Made by a program: the position numbers and the translations under genes. The notes beneath the pieces were generated by a model that ran no database searches, was not told where the DNA came from, and saw only the letters and a list, made by a program, of their open reading frames with translations. Positions 14,001 through 25,423 of a DNA stretch of 64,000 nucleotides are shown in pieces. This DNA is from Neocallimastix lanati (nom. inval.). Taxonomy: Eukaryota; Neocallimastigomycota; Neocallimastigomycetes; Neocallimastigales; Neocallimastigaceae. The stretch is taken from the NCBI GenBank assembly GCA_016946835.1, contig JACVTC010000064.1, positions 774,501 to 838,500 on the forward strand, written 5' to 3'. The stretch's first letter is position 1. The number at the start of each line of letters is the position of its first letter.

Positions 14001-14957
14001 GATGATGAAAAGCAGGAAGAAGAACAAAAAAGAATAAAATCCTATTATAATGAACGTTCATATGAGCAGGAACAGGGTCATCATAATCACCATGATCAAC
14101 GTAATTATCATGATAATCATGCTAATCACATTGATCATCGTTCACCAAGCATTATTTCTTATTTAACAAGTAGTAGTTCCTCTTTCAAATCTTCAGAGGA
14201 AGCAGCTCAACCTATTCATAATAATATTAATTATGAGCGTGAGGAGGATGACTATGAAAATCAAAAACCACCAGTTACTGTAGTGACAATACCACCACTT
14301 TCACCATTTGAACTTCCAGCTATTGCTATTCCATTTACTCAACCTGATCCAAGAGAAGTTGGTGATTTTTCTCCAATTATCACCACGCAACCTACTTTAA
14401 CGACCAAACCTACAAGTTATACTTTAAATAATCATTTATCAATACCGTATGATCATTCAAGAAGTTTTATGAATGATTTTACAGCCCCATCTTCATATAA
14501 AAACAGTAATAATAATAATAATAATATAAATATTAATGATAGTAATAATAATATTAATTTTAATGAACAGGTATTATCAAATAAAATCCGTTCTAATTCT
14601 AAATTAGCCGCCGATGAATTGTATAGTCCAAACTATTTCCCACGTAATTCCTATCCTTATTCATCTTCGCAATCCTCTTCTCATCATCAAAATACAAGTA
14701 CTCAACATTATTCCTCATCCTCTAATCAAAAGAATCAATGGCCATCAAGTGAAATGTCTTACACAAGCCAAATTATTCAACAACAACAACAACAGCAACG
14801 TCCTAAAAATAATAATATAACAAAAAGATCTATACATTCTAATTCTTCAGTTCGTTTAAAAAATAAATCTTTTATTGATCATTCAGGGCTTGGTAATACA
14901 GGTAAATATATATCTATACATAATTTAAATTCAAATTTAGTAATAAATAATAAATAA
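10270..14957 (+). CDS. Four-helix (claudin/SUR7/PalI-like) membrane protein with a very long disordered tail (2 exons, 1431 aa)
   Basis: Exon 1 is 10270..10774 and exon 2 is 11167..14957. The donor GTAAGA at 10775 and acceptor CACAG at 11162-11166 join in phase 1 and keep the frame, adding residues 169-188 that complete the third helix. Predicted membrane segments are about 83-104, 128-150, 158-182 and 191-214. The first outer loop is short and contains Pro-Lys-Trp and a later Cys. Four helices followed by a long cytoplasmic tail recall the fungal SUR7/PalI(Rim9) group, but I see no diagnostic signature, so this is only a topology match. The tail of about 1,200 residues is rich in Ser, Asn, Gln, His and Pro, with poly-Asn, poly-Ser and poly-Gln runs and no globular domain. 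The start is the first ATG; an untranslated or coding upstream exon is possible. Confidence 0.85.
10885..11095. repeat. Duplicated segment inside the intron of the membrane protein gene
   Basis: Two copies of a unit of about 118 nt: ATGATATTTC, a long poly(A) run, then ACTATTAAATATATTTTAAA. The two poly(A) runs are 10909-10946 and about 11027-11060. The array lies within the intron 10775-11166. Confidence 0.8.
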
Positions 14958-15089
14958 TAAATAATAAATAATAACTTTACTAATTTCAAATTAATTTACT
15001 ATTATTTTTGTAAAATAGAAGTTTATTCCACAAAATGAAAATTAAAATGAAAATAAATAAATAAACAAATAAATAAATAAATAAATAAA

Positions 15090-15119
<30 letters not shown>

Positions 15120-15120
<1 letters not shown>

Positions 15121-15445
15121 AAATGCATGGTGATGTTATACTGGTTTATTGATCTTTTAGCTATTAAAGATATTTTGGTAAGAATAAAACAACTTTATGA
15201 ATTTATGAAGTAATAAAACTCCAGATCTCTATTGTACTATTAATAATGAAGGTTGAAATGAATAGTAATCAAAGCAAATAAATAAATAAATAAAAGATAT
15301 TAAAAGTTGATAATCTTACTCGGAATATAGATTTAACGATCCAAGTCTATCAGAAAAGGATCATTGAATGTGTATTAGTAAAAAAAATTTAGATTATGCC
15401 TATCTCACAATAAAAAAGTCTTACATTTAGTTCAAATTAATTCAT
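15120..15445 (+). mobile_element. Heavily decayed LINE reverse-transcriptase relic
   Basis: No open frame. Reading across frames, the plus strand gives pieces matching the order of the minus-strand LINE at 38.3-40.0 kb. First is a DVILV-like piece (about 15130) followed by AIKDILVRIKQLYEF (compare FADDIVLV and ALKKILNKVHEW). About 190 nt later come LLGI (about 15318) and F-N-D-P-S-L-S (compare YLGIPF and DESLSL). The spacing is close to the roughly 210 nt between the same motifs in the other copy. Moderate to low confidence. Confidence 0.4.
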
Positions 15446-16387
15446 AAATATATTTAAATATATATTATCATTTAATTTACTTTTAAATTATACTATCAAA
15501 TAATATATAATATATTTTAAACCTTAATATCTAATAATATGTAATATTTTTTTAAATCATAATCATCACCAATACAATTAGAACAACAACATTAATTATA
15601 GCAATAATAACAAAAGCAACACCAATGACAACAATAACAACAGCAATAATAATAATAAACTCACTAGTTAACTATTTTATATCATTATTATTTTTTTATT
15701 TTAGTTTTTAAAGAATAACAACAATAATAATAAAGACATTAGTTAACTATTTATTATTCTTAACTTTTTTTTTTTTTTTTTTTTTTTTTTTGAATTTTGA
15801 ATTTTGAATTTTGAATTTTATTAAAATTAATATTTTATCAAAAATAAATACAAATTATGAATATAAACATAAAAGTTATCCAATATATAAACTATAAATT
15901 GTATTTATTATTTAATTAATTGATAAACAACAACAACAACAACAACAAAAAAAAAAAAAAATAATAGAAAATTCACAAGCAATAAATATAATAGACAATT
16001 AAACATTATTTAATAATTAGGGATAAGCAAAGAAAAAGAATAAAAAAAAAGTTTTTTTTTTTTTTTTTTAATTTTATATTTAATAATGATAATAATAACA
16101 TATAAAATATATTTATATTTAATTACATAAAAAATAATTTTATTTGTTTGTTTATTAAAATTTATTATATTACAATAAACAGATAAATATTATGATATTT
16201 TTAATATTTTTTGAAAGTGATAAAATAATAACACTATTTATAATAATACTAATTATAATAATGAAATTAATAATTAATTTTTATTTTATTATATATATAT
16301 ATAAATATAAATAATAGTTCATATTTTTATTATTTTATTTTAATTTATTTATTTTTGCTTTTATTTTTATTTATATTTATATATATA

Positions 16388-16419
<32 letters not shown>

Positions 16420-17043
16420 TCTATTATAATATTCCCTTCATTAATATTCATATTTAAACAAATAGTAGTATTATAATTCTTTTTTTTTTTTTAGCATCTA
16501 AAATATTTAAAATATAAAATATATAATACATTGTTAAATTTGTTTAGTATTTTTGATTTTTATTAATATATATATATATATTGTTTATATATATATATAT
16601 TTTTTATTTATTTATTTATTTATTTTAATTTTGTCATAAAGTTATTCCCTCATATTATATATATTATTTATAGTTGTTATAAACTTTTTTTTTTTCATTA
16701 TTTATATTTTTATTTATGTTTCTTTTTTTTTTTTTTTTTTTCTTTTTTTTTTATTTATTTATTTATTTTATTTTAAAAAAAAAAAAAAATAAATAAAATA
16801 ATATTTAATAATAATAAAAAAAAAATATAAATATATATATATTTATGTATAAATTTCCCAAACTTTTTTTTTTTTTAATATATATATAAAAGAATAAAAA
16901 TTAATAGTAGAAGAAGAAAAAAAAAATAATAATAAATTAAATGTTATTATTGATGATAGATATCATGGTATAATTATAGTATAGTATTTTTATTATTTAA
17001 AGTCTTTTTATCATTTATTATATTTTATATATAAAGTTATATG

Positions 17044-17091
<48 letters not shown>

Positions 17092-17759
17092 ATTTTTATA
17101 AACTTATTCCCTTCAATAATTAATTGTAAAATAGTTAAAATATTAATTAAAAAATATATATTTTTTTTATTTTTTATTTTATTTTTTTTTTTCTTTTCTT
17201 TTTTTTTTTTTTCTTTATTAAGAAAAAATAATTATTAAAAAAAAAAAAAAAATGAAAATGAAAATGAAAAAAAATTATTATTATTATTAGTTGTTATATT
17301 ATTTATATATATATATATTTTAAAATAATAATAATAATAATAATAATAATAATTAAAAAAACATTTAAAAGAACATTTTATAATATTCCATAACATTTTA
17401 TATGTTCAATACTATTTATAATAAACATTAATGTTTATAAAAACATTTAATACAATTTTATAATAATAGGTTATTATATATTATAATAAAAAAAAAAAAG
17501 AAATGTTTGAAATTTTTTATTATATTATTTTATATGATAGGTATTGTTAATTATTTAAAAAAAATTTTATATCATTATTTTATACTATTATACTTTTTAA
17601 ATTACCCATTAATTAAGCTTTATAATTTTTAATAATTTAATTTAATTTAATATTGAAAATATTATATATTTATAATATATATATATAAATAAATATGTAG
17701 AAAAAAAAAAAAAATTTCTTTAAATAAAATATAAAGAGGATTAAAAAAAATAAATAAAT

Positions 17760-17791
<32 letters not shown>

Positions 17792-18138
17792 GATATGCTT
17801 TATATTATATTTTTATATATTTTTTATATTATTGGGTTTAATAATTAATTAATTAAAGTATTTTATTAATTATTTTCTTTTATTATTAATTTTAATAATA
17901 ATTGTTTTAATTTCTTAATTTTTTTTTTATTTCTTATGTATTTGTACTAATTAGAAATTATATTAAAAAAAAAAAATCACTCTTTATTTCTCTAGTTATA
18001 TACAACTTTTTATTATTATTATTAATTATTATTATTATTATTATTATTGATTTTTCTTTTATATAATATTTTATTTTTTTTAAATATATATATATGAATA
18101 TGTAGATATGGATTTATACATTTAAAATTATGTTTCAA

Positions 18139-18170
<32 letters not shown>

Positions 18171-18536
18171 CTGTTTAAAAAAATTTTTTATTTTTTTATT
18201 TTTTTGATATATTAATTGAAATTGTTATAATTAAAGTTTAAATAAATAATTAAATAATTAAAAATTAAAATAATAATTAATAACTATTATATATAAAAAT
18301 AAAAAAAAAAAAAAAAAAAAATAAAAAATTAAACATTCATTAAATAAATTAAAATTAAAAAATTTAAAAAATTAAATAAAAAATATATATAAATACTTTT
18401 TTTTTATTTAATATATAAAAAAAAAAAAAAAGAGAGAAAAAAAATAGAGCAATTTTATATAATTCCATATACTTATATTATTTTAAAATCCATTTTTATT
18501 ATTATAAAATTCATTTATTAATTATTAAATAGCATT
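15446..18536. other. AT-rich intergenic DNA, 3.1 kb
   Basis: Dominated by homopolymers (notably about 47 A at 17046-17090), (CAA)n at 15927-15948, and AT dinucleotide and TAA/TTA trinucleotide repeats. The right part is the upstream region of the roadblock gene. No further gene seen. Confidence 0.6.
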
Positions 18537-18688
18537 ATGGTAAATAAAAGTTCCAACTATAATAAATAACTATAAATAAATAAAAAAAATAAATTATTTC
18601 ATAATTAAAATCATTTTAACCATACCGTGCTAACTATTTTTTTTTTTTTTACCTCATTTATTTAATCCTTTTTCTTTTTAAAATATTT

Positions 18689-18727
<39 letters not shown>

Positions 18728-19713
18728 TTATATTTATAAATATTAAATGGAATAATAACCTATTTTATTTATATATTTTTAAAAAATAAAACAAAAAAAA
18801 AAAAAAAAAAAAAAAACTTTTATTTTATTTTTCTTTCCATATATATAAAATTATAATTATAAATTATGAATATATGAAATAAATAAATAAATAAATGTAC
18901 ATACATATATATATATAAAATATTAAAATAACATATTTTTTTGTTTGTTTGTTTGTTCTTTCGTATCTTCTTTATTCAATTGAAATGATACTTTTTTTTT
19001 TTTAGTCTGAAGTTGAAGAAACTATAAAGAGATTACAATCTCATAAGGGTGTTGAAGGAATCGTTATAGTTAACAGTGATGGTATTCCAATTCGTTCTAC
19101 TCTTGATAATAATTTAACTGTTCAATATTCTGCTCTCATCACTCAACTAGCTTCTAAAGCAAGAAGTGTAGTAAGAGATCTTGATCCTCAAGTAATTATT
19201 CATTATTATTATTATTATTTTCTATTATAATATATATGTCATAGTTTGAATTTTGTATTAATAATTTATATATTAAAAATTTATTAATAATAATACTAAT
19301 AATATAAAAATTACTTTATATAATTTTATTTTATTTTTTTATATTTTATTATTATTATATATATATATATTTTTTTTAAAAAAAAAAAAAAAAAAAAATT
19401 CTTATTACTTTTATAAATAATAAATATACAAAAGAATGATTTAACTTTCTTAAGAATAAGGTCTAAAAAACACGAAATTATGGTAGCTCCAGGTAATTAA
19501 TAACTAATAAATTATTATTAACAATAATAACTATTTTACTTTGATAACATTGATAATATATATATATATATATATAACCCCATTTACTTATATATATGTT
19601 TTTTATTATTAATATTATTATTATAATTATAATTAAATATATATATATATATATATAATTCAGATAAGGAATATATTCTTATTGTTATTCAAAATCCACA
19701 AGAATCTTCATAA
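18537..19713 (+). CDS. Dynein light chain, roadblock/LC7 type (4 exons, 98 aa)
   Basis: Roadblock is a homodimeric light chain that binds the dynein intermediate chain in cytoplasmic dynein. Exons are 18537..18539 (the ATG alone), 19006..19191, 19435..19492 and 19664..19713. All introns are GT-AG and the total is 297 nt including TAA. The product begins [11 protein letters not shown] and contains [21 protein letters not shown], the [12 protein letters not shown] segment, [19 protein letters not shown] and [12 protein letters not shown]. It is collinear and almost full length with animal DYNLRB1 (about 96 aa). The helix-strand pattern of the roadblock fold is complete and nothing is missing. 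The ATG-only first exon is the only in-frame start found and is directly followed by GTAAAT. Confidence 0.95.
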
Positions 19714-19838
19714 AAAAAAATAAATAAATAATTTAAAATAAGTATTTATATGTACATATAACATATATAGCATATTAAAAAATATATATTAAGCTTTATA
19801 ATTTCATTTTGTTTAAAAATAATAATAACATAACACAA

Positions 19839-19873
<35 letters not shown>

Positions 19874-20329
19874 AAACTTTATAATGTAAAATTTTTATAA
19901 TTCAATAGAAAGCAGGATCGAAATTATGTTTTAAAATTGAAATTTAATATTATAAATATAAGGAGATGTAATATATATGTATAAATGCATTTTTTAACAT
20001 ATAAATTTCATATATATATGTATATATAAAATAAATATATATATATGTGTATTTATATATTTAATGTATCCTGACTTTATGTTTTTATTATATCTATTAA
20101 TTATAAATAATAAAATATATATTCAACAGAAAATAAATAAAATAAAATAAAATAAAATAAAAATAAAAATGAAAAAAAAAAAAAAAAAAAAAAAAAATAA
20201 AAAAATAAAAGAAATAAAATAAAATAAAATAATAAAAATTAAAGAATAAAGAAAAAAAAAATTATATGTATATAATTTATTTTCTTTTTCCTCTCTTTTT
20301 TTTTTTTTTTTTTTTCCTTTATATTCTTC
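19714..20329. other. AT-rich 3' flank of the roadblock gene
   Basis: Presumed 3' UTR and spacer. It contains a (CA)n patch at about 19834-19852 followed by poly(A), and AT repeats. No coding signal. Confidence 0.6.
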
Positions 20330-20399
20330 TTTCTTCTGTCATGTATAACATATATATAATCTTTTTTTTATTATTTTCTAAATTTTTATAAAATTATAT

Positions 20400-20419
20400 G
20401 GTGCCGTGTGTCCACTAAA

Positions 20420-20450
<31 letters not shown>

Positions 20451-20458
20451 CTGAAAAT

Positions 20459-20500
<42 letters not shown>

Positions 20501-20694
20501 CTCATTAAGAGAAATTCCTCTCTTCTGTCTTCTGTAATTTCGGTGAGTGGATGAACTAGACAGGTTAATAGTTGGTATCTGAAAAATGGATATATATAAT
20601 TAGGACTTTAACGAAAGAGTATTGTTCTTAAGCCATATTGGTATTGGTAGCAATGTCGGCACTCTTAGTACTAAAGGATTTCTTAACTAATTCA

Positions 20695-20736
<42 letters not shown>

Positions 20737-22265
20737 AAACTCATGAGAGCTACATTAAACGATAGGTATTGCTTTTTAGCAAGATTAATGTCCAAAGCCA
20801 CCCCCAACAAAATACAACAATATACGGAAACAGTAGATCCCCTGTGAACTATTTTTTTTTTTTTTTTTTTTTAAAGAGTTTGTTCACTTAAATGTCTCTC
20901 CGTTCCCTAGTATGGAATTATAGCTCCTCTAAAGCTAAAGCTAAAGCTGAAATGAAATGAAATGAAATGAAATTCCACCATGAAGGAATATGTAACTATA
21001 CCTGTTTAATGAAATTTTCATATTTTAAAATTATTAAAATAGGTTGGTAATAAAGGAAAGAGAGAGATCTAATATTATATAATAATAATAAAAAAAAAAA
21101 TATTATTGATGAAATTTAAAGATTTGCGTCCCTATATAATGAAAAGGAAAAAAAATGTTATTGATGAAATTTAAAGATTTGCGTCCCTATATAATGAAAA
21201 GGAAAAAAAAAAAAAAAAAAATAAAAAAAAAAAAAAAACTCTACCACCACTGATAGCAATGGTAATGTTGTATTTATTGAAATCAGATCTTCATTTTAAA
21301 AATCCAGTTAAAAAAAAAAAAAAATAAAAAAAAAAATAAAAAAAAAAAAAAAAAAATTAAATTGGGAATATTCAAGGCTGAGCTTGAATACCTTTCTTGT
21401 TTCAATGAATTTTTATTTTTCCTAATTTGTACCTTCGTTGTTCGACAATTCCCTTGACGTTTATCGTTTATTGAACGACCAAAAGAATTCAATTACATCT
21501 TTACATCTTTATTTTCACTTTTTCATATAATACTTTTTTTTTTTATTTCATTTCTAATATTTTTCTAGAGAGAGAACGTGATTTTTTTTTTTTTTATTTT
21601 TTTTTGTTTATGAAAAATGTAACTTTTTTCTTTGGGGGAATATTTTTCTATTAGGTCCTTTTTAATCCCTTTAAGAATTTCACCATTTAATTAAAGCATT
21701 TGATTTTGAAATGAAGCACAAAATCTTTTTTTTTTTTTTTTAACTGCAACAAAAAAAAAATGATTCATCTTTATGAATTAAATAGTTAATAAAAAACAAA
21801 AAGAACAAAAGATAAAATAATAAACAAAAAAAGCACAAAATAAAATAAAATAATGGTATAATGTTATTCTAGATTCTTTTTTTTTTTAAGTAAGACTTCA
21901 CAAGGGCATTATCATAATGTTGTATAATAATTATTTTTAACTTCACAATGTTAATCCTAATTTTAAGATACGAAATTATGATCTTCAATTGTTGTGCTAG
22001 CCCTGCTGGCCTGTCTTACTGTTTTCTTCAGCACTGACGCTTTTTGGTAATAGAAGGATTCGATTTGAACTTATTGAACAAAGACCATTACTGGTCAACA
22101 GCAATAGGTATAATCGATTGATGAAGAGCCACAGTAACCATCAAGAATGGAGTATCCAAATAAGCACCTGATTTCATCTGGCACTTAAATAGATTCTTTC
22201 ATTCCTTTGTACTGTTATTAATATTAATGCTTCTTCCCCCAAGAAGGAAATAAAACACTTTTTTA
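20400..22265. mobile_element. Mosaic of decayed, higher-GC repeat sequence
   Basis: Several islands of mixed base composition separated by poly(A)/poly(T) tracts (20461-20498, 20697-20734, 20850-20872, 21207-21240, 21310-21355). A CT-rich microsatellite lies at 20420-20452. A 53-nt segment starting TTATTGATGAAATTTAAAGA is tandemly duplicated (about 21103-21150 and 21159-21206). The same GATGAAATTTAAA core recurs at 38133 and, in diverged form, at 40190, next to LINE relics. Near 22010-22045 a patch (CTGTCTTACTGTTT, then GACGCT) resembles 3925-3955 and 38485-38515. I read the region as overlapping retroelement relics, without a reconstructable ORF. Confidence 0.4.
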
Positions 22266-23682
22266 CCCACACTAGAATCAGCATACATATTATTTTCAAT
22301 ACTATTACTAATATTATTATAACTATTATTACTATAACTAATATTACTATTATTATTATTACTGTTACAAATATATAATATATATATACTATATGTATTA
22401 ATTTTTACAATTTAATTTTTTTTTTTTTATTTTTCCTTAGTTTCACATAAATAATTATTATTAAATAAATTAATAATAATAATAATAATATAATAACTTT
22501 ATTTATTCTCTAATATTAAATATTATTATTTAAATAATCAAATGAATATAAATATTATTATTATTACTTTTTTTTTTATTTCTATTTTTAATTTTTTTTT
22601 ATGTTATGATTTTTATTATGAACTTTATACCATAAATTCTTATATAATGTTTATATATATGTATTATGTATTGAATTAATAAAAAGTAATTTAATTAAAA
22701 AGAATGTAAAATAGAATATACACTTTAAAAAATAAAATAGTTATAAAAAAAAAAAAAATATTATTATTATAAAACATTTTTATTTTTTATTTTTTTTTTT
22801 TTTTATTTTTTATTTATTAATTTTTTTTTATAAAGTTAAATTACATAATTTATTCACTATAATAACGATAGTTTTTGTTTTTTGTTTTTTAATTTTTTTT
22901 TTTTTAAAAAAAAAAGAAGAAATTTATTTTTCGTTAAATATATAATATTTTGAAACTCTTTAATACTATAATTCAAAAAATAAATTTTCTCTTTTATTAA
23001 AAAAAGAAAAAAAAATTTAAAATAAAGATAATTTTATTAATTAATGATTATATTTATGAAAAAGTTTTTTATTATATAAATATATAATTTTTTTCTATGT
23101 TTCTTTTTCTTTTTCTTTGTTTTATATTATTTTATAATTTTTTTTTTTTTTAATTGTTTCATTTTAATCTATTTACTTTTTGGCTTATATTCATTTTCTT
23201 TTCTTTTGTTTTGCTTTTTTTATTTTATTTCATTTTATTTTTGTATTGCTTTGTTTATTTGTTTGTTCATAGATTTTTCTATTTTATTTTTTTTTTTTTA
23301 AAACTTTTGTTTATTGAATTTTTACTTTAATTTTTTTTTTTTTTAATAAATTAATTTAAAATATATTTAAAAATAATAAAAAAAAAAAAAAACTAGAATT
23401 TTTAATTTAATAGTATATTATTTAATAAATATTTAAAAATGTGTGTCTACTGATAATAATAATTTAATAATTTCTTTATAATATCTAAAATATTTTAAAA
23501 GAATAAAAAAATAAAAATAATTTTTTTGGTAGTTTTTCCTTATTTATTTGTGTGGATAATATCTTCCCATCATAAAATCATATTAACAATATTTTATTTA
23601 AAATTAAATAAACAAATACATATATATTTATTTATCTTTTTTTTTTGTTTTGTTTTTGTTTTTTTTTAATAGGATTTTTTTT
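22266..23682. other. AT-rich intergenic DNA
   Basis: TTA/ATT trinucleotide repeats (about 22300-22370, 22470-22490) and T homopolymers. The right end is the 3' flank of the first ammonium transporter gene. No gene seen. Confidence 0.6.
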
Positions 23683-25059
23683 TTAAACTTTAGTAGCTGT
23701 GATATCACTATCCTTTTCACCAATTGGAAGATTGTTACTAATATTAACAGCAGAAGCCATGTTCATTAAATCAGCTTGAGTGTATGAAACATAATCATAG
23801 GCAACTTCTCCCATTTCTGATTGATCAATACCATAAACTTCTGCTTCCTTTTCAACACGAATCCTTAATCCTGGAATATGATCTAAGATCTTAAGAAGAA
23901 CAAAAGTAAGACAGAAACTCCAGAAGAAACCAGCAACACATCCAACAAATTGATAAATAATTTGATCCCATGATCCATCTAACCATCCTCCTTGAGCTTT
24001 GTAGGAATAACCTCCATCTAAATCTTGTACATACTTTTGAGCAAAGATACCTGTTAAAAGATTACCGGTAATACCACCAATACAATGAACACCGAAAACA
24101 TCAAGAGCATCATCAATACCGATCTTTCCCTTAATCTTACATCCAAAGTTACAAACCGTAGCTGTGATTAATCCAATGGCTGCTGCTGGACATGGTGAAA
24201 CAAAACCAGCACCTGGAGTGATACCAACTAAACCAGCAACAGCTCCTGAACAGAATCCAAGAGCTGAAAGTTTCTTTTCACGATGGTAATCAATGAGAAC
24301 CCAAGTAATACCACCAACAGCAGTCGATAAATTGGTAGTTAAGAAGGCCATACCAGCACGAGCATTAGCTCCAAGAGCAGATCCTGCATTAAATCCAAAC
24401 CATCCAAACCAAAGTAAAGCAGTACCTAAAAATACATTTGAAAGATTATGTGGCTTGAATTTTTCTTTTCCTAATCCTTGTCTTTTACCAAGTACTATAG
24501 AATAGGCCAAACCGGCAGCACCAGAAGCAATATGAACTGGTGTACCTCCAGCGAAATCAAGAGATCCTAATTTTCTTAACCAACCATTTTCAGACCAAGA
24601 CCAATAAGCAATTGGATCATAAACGATGGTAGTCCAAATGAAAATGAAAACGATGGTTGGAAGAACTCTCATACGTTCAGCTGGACCACCGAAGATAAGA
24701 CCAGCAGTAATGATAGCGAACATCATTTGGAAAATAGAAAAAATAGAAATGGGTAAAGTTGGAACGATTGGTAAATAATCTTTTGGACCAACCATATGAT
24801 GACCGAAAGCATATTTGAAATCACCAATGATAGGATTTCCAGAAGTTTCACTGAAAGCTAAAGAGAAACCAAACATCCACCATTGAACTGAAACGACAGC
24901 GATAGCAAGGAAACAAACCATAATTAAAGAAAGAGCAGATTTAGAACGAGCCATACCGGAATAGAAATAACCAAGACCAGGAGTCATAAACCAAACTAAA
25001 CCGGCACAAATAATGATGAAACCAACATCACCAGTATTAAATTCAATTTCTTCAGCCAT
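23683..25059 (-). CDS. Ammonium transporter, Amt/MEP family, copy 1 (458 aa)
   Basis: A plasma-membrane channel-like transporter that takes up ammonium (moved as NH3 and H+) for nitrogen assimilation. It is a single intronless ORF of the usual family length with about 11 membrane segments. The family signature is present: DFAGGTPVHI at 168-177 carries Asp168 and the first pore His (176). FGVHCIGGITGNLLTG at 322-337 carries the second pore His (325). MTPGLGYFYSGM near the N-terminus and the FGWFGFNAGS segment are also intact. The 60-residue C-terminal tail is cytosolic and charged. The copy is intact and its best relatives should be fungal Mep proteins. Its 5' flank differs from the other two for about the first 350 nt, but a block at 25425-25500 matches the upstream DNA of copies 2 and 3. 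Confidence 0.97.
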   Translation of the reverse strand: MAEEIEFNTGDVGFIIICAGLVWFMTPGLGYFYSGMARSKSALSLIMVCFLAIAVVSVQWWMFGFSLAFSETSGNPIIGDFKYAFGHHMVGPKDYLPIVPTLPISIFSIFQMMFAIITAGLIFGGPAERMRVLPTIVFIFIWTTIVYDPIAYWSWSENGWLRKLGSLDFAGGTPVHIASGAAGLAYSIVLGKRQGLGKEKFKPHNLSNVFLGTALLWFGWFGFNAGSALGANARAGMAFLTTNLSTAVGGITWVLIDYHREKKLSALGFCSGAVAGLVGITPGAGFVSPCPAAAIGLITATVCNFGCKIKGKIGIDDALDVFGVHCIGGITGNLLTGIFAQKYVQDLDGGYSYKAQGGWLDGSWDQIIYQFVGCVAGFFWSFCLTFVLLKILDHIPGLRIRVEKEAEVYGIDQSEMGEVAYDYVSYTQADLMNMASAVNISNNLPIGEKDSDITATKV

Positions 25060-25391
25060 TTTTTTTTTTTTGTTGTTTTTTTTTGTTTTAGTAATTAATA
25101 ATTTTAATTTTAATTTTAATTTTAATTTTATATATTATATGAAATATTATATTATATATTATCTTTTATAAGATATTTTTAATTTTATTTTTATTATTTA
25201 TTATATATATATATCTCTATATTTAATTAATAATTTTTTTTATTCTCTATTATTATTTTAAATTAATTTATTTTCAATTCTTATTATTTATTTCTCTTTT
25301 TTTTTTTTTATTTTTTTATTGTTTGTTTTTTTTCAAAAAGATATTTTATTTTATTTATTTTCTTTTCTTATAGTATCTTTTTAAATTTTTG

Positions 25392-25423
<32 letters not shown>

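Noticed and set aside
20628-20847. Overlapping 60-69-codon ORFs around a poly(A) tract
   Set aside because: They are split by a long Lys or Phe run from the homopolymer, have no recognisable domain, and lie in a mosaic of repeat relics.
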